Assembly: GCA_947174735.1 (NCBI GenBank)
Contig: CAMWKC010000071.1
Span: 1-9,189 of the forward strand
DNA length: 9,189 nucleotides
Source of the DNA: an uncultured Porphyromonadaceae bacterium
GTDB lineage: Bacteria; Bacteroidota; Bacteroidia; Bacteroidales; Muribaculaceae
Direction: 5' to 3'
The position numbers and the translations under genes were made by a program. Within the stretch, counting starts at the first letter, position 1. Each line of letters begins with the position of its first letter. The notes beneath the pieces are model-generated. The model made no database searches, was not told where the DNA came from, and saw nothing but the letters and a program-made list of their open reading frames with translations. Shown piece after piece: positions 1-5,186 of the stretch.

Positions 1-72
1 TTGGTAAAGTTATAAAATCTATGTCGGTTCTATGAAATATACTTATTCGTTAAAGATTCGCGGTTATATTTT

Positions 73-1032
73 TCATAAAGTTTCTGGATTTTCAGAGCTG
101 CGGAGACTTTCTATATCTTCTGCGGAAAGGCCGGTAAATTTCTGTATCATTTCTTCAGACAACCCCTGGCTGATCATGTTTGAGACTACGGAGGCAATTC
201 CTTCAGTACGTCCTTGGACCAATCCCTGAGCGTGTCCTTGTGCTAATCCTTGTGCACGACCTTCGGCTAATCCTATAGCTAATCCTTCAGCGTGCCCCTC
301 GTAGTGGGCAGTGGAAAGTACATCGTTTTGTACCATTATATTATCTATATGAGCCTCGTAGGCTCTGCGTTCCTTCGGTGACATAGCCAACACACGGAGT
401 TTTTCCCTTACCTGTTGCAGACCGGGAGTACGAGTATCCTGTCTGATTTTTCCTGTTTTGAGATAGGTTAGCCATTCATCGAGAGGTGATTCAGGAGTTT
501 TATCATATTCGTTTACCCGAATAATATAGTATTCGGGAAATACCTCACTTGGAAGCTGCTGTATTATCACTCCGTTTTCACGGGCGTTCACCAGCAGGTC
601 GGTACCTGTGTGTATACCTCTGAAACGGGTTTGGCCGTGATAGACATAGTCGTCTCCCTGTCCGTAGTCACAGTAGAGTATACTTATGGAGTAGACTTTT
701 TTAATCTGGTCATACTTATCTCCAAGACTGATGTGTTCGGTAACAGCCTTGGATGTACCGTAAAGGATACGTTGCAGATAATGCAGCTGGCGTGTGAGCT
801 GTACCTCTACGATAATCAGGTGTCCTTTGCTATTCATAGCTTTTATGTCGACACGGTTGAACTTATCGTTTCTGTCTTCCTGATTCGACTCACTCTCAAG
901 AAGCTCTATGATTTTTACCTCTTCCCCGATAAGCACTGAGATAAAGCCTTCGAGAATATCGAAGTTGGCTTTGTCACGCAGTATGTGCTTTATGGCCCAG
1001 TCAAACCTGATGTACAGATTGTTATTCTCCAT
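73..1032 (-). CDS. Rpn family recombination-promoting nuclease / PD-(D/E)XK nuclease family transposase-like protein
   Basis: This 319-residue protein belongs to the PD-(D/E)XK family (PF12784-like, Rpn/YhgA-related) that is abundant in Bacteroidetes genomes. Family members are Mg-dependent DNA endonucleases linked to RecA-independent recombination; their role in Bacteroidales is not established. The N-terminus (about 8-45) has the usual helical opening around FDWAIKHILRD. The nuclease core is visible as D62 (NRVDIKA), then E76 and Q78 in IIVEVQL, so the catalytic D...ExQ set is intact. A middle region (about 110-235) is followed by a glycine tetrapeptide repeat (246-278) and a short helical tail ending in a QGLSEEMIQKFTGLS-type segment common in the family. 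Length is normal, with no frameshift or stop. The ATG at 1032 is preceded by an A/T-rich leader and a good -7 box about 100 nt upstream. It stands alone, divergent from the fructan genes. I saw no inverted-repeat ends, so it is not a classical insertion sequence. Confidence 0.88.
   Translation of the reverse strand: MENNNLYIRFDWAIKHILRDKANFDILEGFISVLIGEEVKIIELLESESNQEDRNDKFNRVDIKAMNSKGHLIIVEVQLTRQLHYLQRILYGTSKAVTEHISLGDKYDQIKKVYSISILYCDYGQGDDYVYHGQTRFRGIHTGTDLLVNARENGVIIQQLPSEVFPEYYIIRVNEYDKTPESPLDEWLTYLKTGKIRQDTRTPGLQQVREKLRVLAMSPKERRAYEAHIDNIMVQNDVLSTAHYEGHAEGLAIGLAEGRAQGLAQGHAQGLVQGRTEGIASVVSNMISQGLSEEMIQKFTGLSAEDIESLRSSENPETL
199..297 (-). repeat. 12-bp degenerate tandem repeat encoding GxxxG tetrapeptides
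   Basis: Within the nuclease gene, glycine recurs every four residues at 246, 250, 254, 258, 262, 266, 270, 274 and 278, with units such as GLAE, GRAQ, GLAQ and GHAQ. At DNA level this is a degenerate 12-bp periodicity (aatccttgtgca-like units on the plus strand). Such C-terminal xGxAEG repeats are common in this family. Their copy number could change by slippage in 12-bp steps without breaking the frame. Confidence 0.8.
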
Positions 1033-1077
1033 ATTTCAATATGTTTTTAATAAGGTTATAATTTTAGTAATGTCACA

Positions 1078-1111
1078 TTTACGGGTACGATAATTCAATG
1101 GCAACCGTAAA
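1078..1111. repeat. Short inverted repeat in the nuclease 5' leader
   Basis: TTTACGG (1078-1084) and CCGTAAA (1105-1111) form a perfect 7-bp inverted repeat around a 20-nt spacer. It lies between the predicted nuclease transcription start (near 1128) and its ATG (1032). It could be a weak leader hairpin or a dyad operator. Chance occurrence in AT-rich DNA is also plausible. Confidence 0.35.
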
Positions 1112-1134
1112 CAACCTCTATAGCCGAGTTTTTG

Positions 1135-1142
1135 CAAAGTTA
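1135..1142 (-). promoter_or_regulatory. Bacteroidetes -7 box for the nuclease gene
   Basis: On the minus strand this reads TAACTTTG, an exact match to the Bacteroidetes sigma-ABfr -7 consensus TAnnTTTG. It lies about 100 nt upstream of the nuclease ATG. No convincing TTTG -33 element sits at the usual 19-nt spacing; only a TTTC-like triplet lies slightly further out. The promoter is therefore called on the -7 box alone. Confidence 0.5.
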
Positions 1143-1244
1143 ATTATTTTTCATGCCTTTTCTTAATGAAATAGGGTAATATTTTAATAGAAGATAATAA
1201 TATCATTATTTTAATTTTTTATGACATTAAAATTTTAAATAATA

Positions 1245-1276
1245 TTTTGTCATTTTGTTGAAATATTATAACTTTG
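1245..1276 (+). promoter_or_regulatory. Complete Bacteroidetes promoter for the lipoprotein-GH32 pair
   Basis: TTTTG at 1245-1249, a 19-nt spacer and TAACTTTG at 1269-1276 match the Bacteroidetes primary-sigma promoter (TTTG, N19, TAnnTTTG) exactly. Transcription should begin near 1282-1284. That leaves a leader of about 65 nt before the GTG at 1349 and rules out the in-frame TTG at 1274, which lies inside the -7 box. Confidence 0.7.
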
Positions 1277-1348
1277 CTACCACAAGAGTCTAAGCTTTAT
1301 TGCTTTAGGTTTCTTCTCTATATTCAAAGCTGCTTATTACCTTTCATC

Positions 1349-2275
1349 GTGACTAAATCCCGTAATCTCATTCCATGTTTTATTTTGAGCATAATATCTG
1401 TGCTCATGATAACTTTTGTGTCTTCATGTCGGGAGAAGAACAAGACTTTCAAAGTGGGAGTGTCACAGTGTAGTGCTGAAAAATGGCGCTGGCAGACTAA
1501 TGACGAGATTCTTCGCGAACTTATGTTTCATCCTGATTTGGATGTTGAATCAGTCGAAGAACTTGGTCCCGAGGCTGCCGCCGCTGCCCGCTGGATGCTT
1601 GAAAATGTGAGCAACAGCCGTTTCGTATCATTGAGTTCGCTTCTCGACGGCAGTGTCAAGCTTTCTGACTTTAAGATGGTATGGTGTCATTTTGACTGGA
1701 CAGACTGGCCCGGTGTAATGTGGGATACACGAGATCTCTTTAATGATTACTATATCAAGGGCGGTAATATACTTGCCAGCCGCGATGGTGCCCGTTATAT
1801 CAATGACGTATGGCGTGTAGCACGTGACCAGCAGAGTCCTAACAATATGTTCGGCGGTGATAACTATGAGACTCTTGAGTCCGACCTCGGTCTGAATGTC
1901 ACCGGTCACGAAAATCACCCGATCTATTCAGGACTTCCTATTGAAACTGACGGCAGAATACTTCTTATGTCGGCCGGCTGTGCCAATTCAAACCGCACTC
2001 TGCAGTGGGTAGCTGATTGGGATGCTTATGGTAGTGTCGAGATATGGCAGGAACGTACAGGCGCTACGGCACTCGGCAGCGGTAATGATTTTGATCCAAA
2101 CCGTATTACAACTGCTGAGTTTACTCCTCGTGAAGTACTTTCGGGCTATATGTCAGGCTATGTAATCACAATCGGTACGCCTGCATACGAATGGTATGTA
2201 CCCACCGGAGAGAATCTCTACAAGGAGAATATACAGAAGTTAACCAAGAATGCAATTAACTATCTTTGTCAGTGA
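1349..2275 (+). CDS. Lipoprotein with sensor-kinase-like N-terminus and DUF4960-like domain, likely fructan PUL component
   Basis: I choose the GTG at 1349 (308 residues). It gives a textbook lipoprotein signal: TKSRN, a hydrophobic core and lipobox VSSC with lipidated Cys27. The upstream in-frame TTG (1274) lies inside the promoter. Residues 34-67 (FKVGVSQCSAEKWR, then NDEILRELMF) closely resemble the start of the periplasmic-binding-protein sensor domain of Bacteroides hybrid two-component regulators, such as the fructose sensor BT1754. From about residue 73 the sequence instead resembles DUF4960. Recognisable parts are AAAARWMLEN, then FKMVWCHFDW (108-117), KGGNILASRDGARY (137-150) and SPNNMFGG (163-170). 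DUF4960 proteins are, to my knowledge, found beside GH32 genes and may bind glycan. Nothing catalytic is evident. The residues after Cys27 (REKNK) lack the acidic surface-export signal, so the protein may stay periplasmic. The GH32 gene follows 64 bp downstream with no visible promoter, so co-transcription is likely. Confidence 0.72.
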   Translation: MTKSRNLIPCFILSIISVLMITFVSSCREKNKTFKVGVSQCSAEKWRWQTNDEILRELMFHPDLDVESVEELGPEAAAAARWMLENVSNSRFVSLSSLLDGSVKLSDFKMVWCHFDWTDWPGVMWDTRDLFNDYYIKGGNILASRDGARYINDVWRVARDQQSPNNMFGGDNYETLESDLGLNVTGHENHPIYSGLPIETDGRILLMSAGCANSNRTLQWVADWDAYGSVEIWQERTGATALGSGNDFDPNRITTAEFTPREVLSGYMSGYVITIGTPAYEWYVPTGENLYKENIQKLTKNAINYLCQ

Positions 2276-2339
2276 TTTCTGATTCGGCAGTGTTCTGTCA
2301 CCCTGAAATGATTTCTCCGACATAATAATATTTTCATCT

Positions 2340-3920
2340 ATGAAATCCAACATTATAATGATATCCGCACTTCTCGCTCTCTCACTGATGTCCTGTAGCA
2401 GTGATGATCATGTTACTGACACAGCAAAGGACTGGGACAATACCTCAGCCTATTTCGAGAGCACTGACAATTCCGGTTACAGCACCTTCTATAAGCCATC
2501 GGTCGGCTATGTAGGTGACCCAATGCCTTTCTATGATCCGGTAGCCGGCAATTTCAAGATCATGTATCTTCAGGAATTTCGCCCCAACTCAGCTACCTAT
2601 CATCCTTTCTGGTGTCTTGAGACTGAAGATGGTGCTACATACCGTTCGCTTGGTGAGGTTATTCCTACCGGAACACAAAGTGAGATGGACGGAGCGTTAG
2701 GTACCGGCTCAGTTATCTATGACGACGCTACTAAGATGTATCATACCTTCTATACGGCTCATTCGGTTAACAAGGCTCTTACAGGTATGAACGAAGCCAT
2801 AATGGTAGCTACATCGACTGACTGTCTTAACTGGACCAAAGACCGCAGTTTCATGCTTACTGCCGGTGCTGAATACAGCAGTGATGATTTCCGCGACCCA
2901 TGTGTGATTAAAGGTGAGGATGGGCATTTCCATCTGCTTGTCTCTACTGTGAAAGGCGGAAAAGGAGTGATTGCGGAATATACTTCTGACAATCTGCGTG
3001 ACTGGAACAGCGTTGGTGTGTTTATGCCTATGATGTGGGACCGTTTCTATGAGTGTCCCGACCTGTTCAAAATGGGCGATTGGTGGTATCTTGTTTACTC
3101 CGAGAAACATGCTGCCGTACGTCGTGTGCAGTACTTCAAAGGTCGCACTCTTGAGGAACTGAAGAGCTGTACAGCCAATGATGCCGGTATCTGGCCGGAT
3201 TCTCATGAGGGCATGCTCGACAGCCGTGCCTTCTATGCCGGTAAAACAGCAGGTAACGGTAACGAACGCTATATGTGGGGCTGGTGTCCTACCCGCGCCG
3301 GTGAGGATAACCTCAATGTAGGTGCTTATCCGGCTGAACCGGAGTGGGCCGGTGCTCTTGTGGCACATAAGTTGGTACAACATTCTGACGGTACCCTTAG
3401 TCTGACAGCTGTAGACGGTATAAAAAATAAGTTCTCCACTCCTTATACTCTCAGTAAAATGGGCGGCGAGGCTACTGAAGCTAATGGCGGGTATTCGCTG
3501 GCTGCCGGACAGCATGTACTTTTCAATCGTTTGAAAAATACCAACCGTCTTGAATTTACTGTTACGCCTGCTGATAAAAACGGCCGTTTCGGCATCTCTT
3601 TTGTACGCGGGTCTGATTCAGACACTTATTATACTGTTGTAGTCAATTCGGAAGGTGACGGTAGACGTAAGATTAATCTCGAACAGGAAGGTCCTGCCGG
3701 TGTGGGTTTTATAGCCGGTGCCGATGGCTATCTCTTTGATGCTCCTGCCGACGGTGTCTACAATATTACTATTCTGTCTGATAATTCCGTCTGTACAGTC
3801 TATATCAATGACAACGTAGCTTATACCGCTCGTCTTTACGGTATGCATAAGAACTGTTGGTCAGTTAACAGTTATGATTCTCCGCTGGCCCTCAGCAACA
3901 TCAAGGTCTACACAGAATAA
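2340..3920 (+). CDS. Glycoside hydrolase family 32 lipoprotein (fructan-degrading)
   Basis: This 526-residue secreted enzyme of clan GH-J is predicted to hydrolyse beta-fructosyl linkages in levan, inulin or smaller fructosides. It has a lipoprotein signal with lipobox SLMSC (Cys19). The following SSDD resembles the Bacteroidetes surface-export signal, so it probably sits on the outer face of the outer membrane. The five-bladed propeller covers about 45-360. Nucleophile candidate D60 lies in GYVGDPMPFYD, the transition-state stabiliser in FRDP (184-187) and acid/base E238 in ECPDLF. The nucleophile block differs from the classical WMNDPNG of invertases but fits a Bacteroidetes GH32 subgroup, possibly the one carrying DUF4975. 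A C-terminal beta-sandwich fills about 385-526. All catalytic residues are present and the length is normal. No SusC/SusD pair is in the window. Linkage specificity cannot be read from the sequence. Confidence 0.88.
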   Translation: MKSNIIMISALLALSLMSCSSDDHVTDTAKDWDNTSAYFESTDNSGYSTFYKPSVGYVGDPMPFYDPVAGNFKIMYLQEFRPNSATYHPFWCLETEDGATYRSLGEVIPTGTQSEMDGALGTGSVIYDDATKMYHTFYTAHSVNKALTGMNEAIMVATSTDCLNWTKDRSFMLTAGAEYSSDDFRDPCVIKGEDGHFHLLVSTVKGGKGVIAEYTSDNLRDWNSVGVFMPMMWDRFYECPDLFKMGDWWYLVYSEKHAAVRRVQYFKGRTLEELKSCTANDAGIWPDSHEGMLDSRAFYAGKTAGNGNERYMWGWCPTRAGEDNLNVGAYPAEPEWAGALVAHKLVQHSDGTLSLTAVDGIKNKFSTPYTLSKMGGEATEANGGYSLAAGQHVLFNRLKNTNRLEFTVTPADKNGRFGISFVRGSDSDTYYTVVVNSEGDGRRKINLEQEGPAGVGFIAGADGYLFDAPADGVYNITILSDNSVCTVYINDNVAYTARLYGMHKNCWSVNSYDSPLALSNIKVYTE

Positions 3921-3960
3921 GAATTTAATCCTATAGAAAAACTCCTTAACAGGGTGTGAA

Positions 3961-4001
3961 TTAGAAAGGTCAGTAAATTTGTGGTTTACTGACCTTTCTA
4001 A
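3961..4001 (+). terminator. 17-bp perfect hairpin after the GH32 gene
   Basis: Positions 3961-3977 and 3985-4001 are perfect reverse complements around a 7-nt loop (TTTGTGG), 40 bp past the GH32 stop. The stem is followed by AT-rich sequence rather than a clean T-tract. An intrinsic terminator closing the lipoprotein-GH32 unit is the simplest reading. A protein-binding dyad is possible. Confidence 0.65.
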
Positions 4002-4026
4002 ATTATATTCTGTTATAGGTTGGGAA

Positions 4027-4061
4027 ACAGACTTTTTTTCAGTCTGTATGCAAGGTTTGCA
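4027..4061. repeat. Two small adjacent hairpins upstream of the DUF4595-like gene
   Basis: ACAGACT (4027-4033) and AGTCTGT (4041-4047) form a 7-bp stem with a 7-nt T-rich loop. It is followed at once by TGCAA (4049-4053) and TTGCA (4057-4061) with a 3-nt loop. They lie between the GH32 terminator and the next gene. They could be terminator debris, a leader element or an operator. No known riboswitch class is recognisable. Confidence 0.35.
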
Positions 4062-4106
4062 TTATATATTGTTTATATTGATAGAAGCTTTCCTGAGCAA
4101 CCGACA

Positions 4107-4114
4107 TAACTTTA
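4107..4114 (+). promoter_or_regulatory. Possible imperfect -7 box for the DUF4595-like gene
   Basis: TAACTTTA matches the TAnnTTTG consensus at all but the last position and lies 13 bp before the ATG at 4128. No TTTG is found at the expected -33 distance. If used, it would give an extremely short leader, so the true promoter may lie elsewhere in 4002-4106. Confidence 0.22.
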
Positions 4115-4127
4115 ATGATAGAAAAAT

Positions 4128-5075
4128 ATGAAGAAAAATTTTACGATGATCAGTACTGTGTCAGCTGTATTATTGGTATCAGTGTGGACACAGAACGGTA
4201 TGGCTGCTGAGCGGCGTCTGATACAAACTTCCCTTTCGGAACCAGGGGAAATGACTGAGACTGCTTCGTACATTTATTATGGGGAAGGTACGGAGTATGA
4301 GGGGCGCTTGAAAAATATAGAAGATAATCCTGACGGTGAGTCAGGTATCATTACGTTTCATTACGATAATCTGGCTACCCGGAATAAAGTAGAGCTGACT
4401 GCCGGCGGACCTATGTGGCGTCAGTACACAGCAACTTTATTTATCGGCCCTAACGGCTATGTGGAACGTGCGGAGTATGAATATCCTTATATGGCTGAAA
4501 GCGGCGTTATAAGCTTTGAGTATGATGAAGCCGGACATCTGACATATACGCGAATTGTCGAGGATAATGAGACAATAGAATATACTCTGACATATACAGC
4601 TGATAATCTGACACAGGTCAGATATACCGAAACTGAAAATAATATAATAGAGGAGGGATATACAGCTGAGTTCAGTTATTCGGGTGTGCCTAATAAGGGC
4701 GAACTTATGTATTATGATGAAATGTTCGGTCTGGAACTTGATGTAATGGAGTATGCTTATTTCGCAGGTCTGTTAGGCATAGCTTCTCGTGAATTGCCTA
4801 CGGGAGTAATGATACACGATGAAGACGAGACTGAGACCGGGTCGTGTGTCTGGACGCTCGATGCTGATGATTACCCGACTAAACTGGTGGCCGGTGATGA
4901 AACTATGCTTTTCACATGGAGTGAAATAAGCGGTATAGAAGAAGTTATAGGTGAAACCGATAGTCGTTTGCTTATCTATGGTGCGGACGGTGTCAGCCGT
5001 ACAACTCTCGGAGATGGCTTTAATATAATGCGTTATACCGACGGCCGTACGGTTAAGGTTTTACGCTGTCACTAA
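4128..5075 (+). CDS. Secreted DUF4595-like beta-repeat protein with a T9SS-like C-terminus
   Basis: The 315-residue product begins MKKNFTM with a hydrophobic stretch and a likely signal peptidase I site near residues 26-27 (NGMAAE). There is no lipobox Cys. The body (about 45-265) is a run of YD-like beta strands (FHYD, FEYDEAGHLTY, YTLTYTADNL, AEFSYSG) and ends with a WTLDADDYPTKLV segment. That pattern, with the GLLGIASRELPTG loop (215-226), resembles the Bacteroidetes domain DUF4595, whose function is unknown. The last 45 residues (about 270-315) have the form IY.ADG...GDGFNIMRYTDGRTVKVL, like the degenerate type A sorting tails of Bacteroidales exported proteins, here ending in an odd Arg-Cys-His. 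The ATG at 4128 is preceded by an A-rich stretch, the usual Bacteroidetes initiation context. It stands alone, between a hairpin upstream and a convergent terminator downstream. No enzymatic motif is visible. Confidence 0.72.
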   Translation: MKKNFTMISTVSAVLLVSVWTQNGMAAERRLIQTSLSEPGEMTETASYIYYGEGTEYEGRLKNIEDNPDGESGIITFHYDNLATRNKVELTAGGPMWRQYTATLFIGPNGYVERAEYEYPYMAESGVISFEYDEAGHLTYTRIVEDNETIEYTLTYTADNLTQVRYTETENNIIEEGYTAEFSYSGVPNKGELMYYDEMFGLELDVMEYAYFAGLLGIASRELPTGVMIHDEDETETGSCVWTLDADDYPTKLVAGDETMLFTWSEISGIEEVIGETDSRLLIYGADGVSRTTLGDGFNIMRYTDGRTVKVLRCH

Positions 5076-5081
5076 TCCAAT

Positions 5082-5112
5082 ATTATACTGTAGATTAAAT
5101 CATTATACTGTA
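5082..5112. repeat. 11-bp direct repeat with 20-nt period
   Basis: ATTATACTGTA occurs at 5082-5092 and again at 5102-5112, between the stop of the DUF4595-like gene and the shared terminator. The 20-nt period is close to two helical turns. It may be a small local duplication. No function is evident. Confidence 0.6.
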
Positions 5113-5115
5113 TAA

Positions 5116-5163
5116 GAATAAAGCGCCGGAAGTGTCTGTACAGATACTTCCGGCGCTTTATTC
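5116..5163. terminator. Bidirectional intrinsic terminator between convergent genes
   Basis: Positions 5116-5133 and 5146-5163 are an 18-bp perfect inverted repeat with a GC-rich middle (AAGCGCCGGAAGT). Pairing continues inward through one G-U pair and three Watson-Crick pairs, leaving a 4-nt GTAC loop. The stem runs out into AATAAA on one side and TTTATT on the other, so it can act on either strand. It sits 40 bp after the plus-strand stop (5075) and 23 bp after the minus-strand stop (5187). Confidence 0.85.
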
Positions 5164-5186
5164 AGGATATTATGTAATATCTTCCT

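Larger units (their letters stand above)
1033..1348. other. AT-rich divergent intergenic region
   Basis: This 316-base stretch separates the divergent nuclease gene and lipoprotein gene. It holds a minus-strand -7 box (1135-1142), a complete plus-strand promoter (1245-1276), a 7-bp inverted repeat in the nuclease leader (1078-1111) and a very AT-rich centre (about 1140-1270). The first 75 bases downstream of the plus-strand promoter can be read in frame with the lipoprotein but are better explained as its 5' leader. I see no RNA gene or further coding sequence here. Confidence 0.7.

Noticed and set aside
1..72. Gene or terminator at the left edge
   Set aside because: The 72 bases are AT-rich with no convincing stem or coding fragment, and nothing can be supported.
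199..297. Possible CRISPR-like or minisatellite array
   Set aside because: The 12-bp period has no spacers and is fully explained by the glycine tetrapeptide coding repeat.
610..939. Plus-strand open frame of 109 codons inside the nuclease gene
   Set aside because: It is antisense to an intact, motif-bearing nuclease, and its translation shows no family features.
73..1032. Insertion sequence transposase with a complete mobile element
   Set aside because: Although the family is often labelled a transposase, I found no terminal inverted repeats or target-site duplication around it.
1274..1348. N-terminal extension of the lipoprotein from a TTG codon
   Set aside because: The TTG is part of the -7 promoter box, and the 25 added residues disrupt an otherwise ideal lipoprotein signal. 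It is treated as the 5' leader.
2276..2339. Separate promoter or terminator between the lipoprotein and GH32 genes
   Set aside because: There is no TAnnTTTG with a -33 element and no stable stem in these 64 bases, so co-transcription is preferred.
2709..3515. 268-codon open frame antisense to the GH32 gene
   Set aside because: It lies wholly inside the GH32 coding region on the other strand and has no recognisable domain or promoter. It is a shadow of the real gene.
4538..4597. 12-bp direct repeat (TCTGACATATAC at 4538 and 4586)
   Set aside because: It is in frame and encodes the same short beta-strand (LTYT) in a repetitive YD-like protein. Protein-level repetition explains it.
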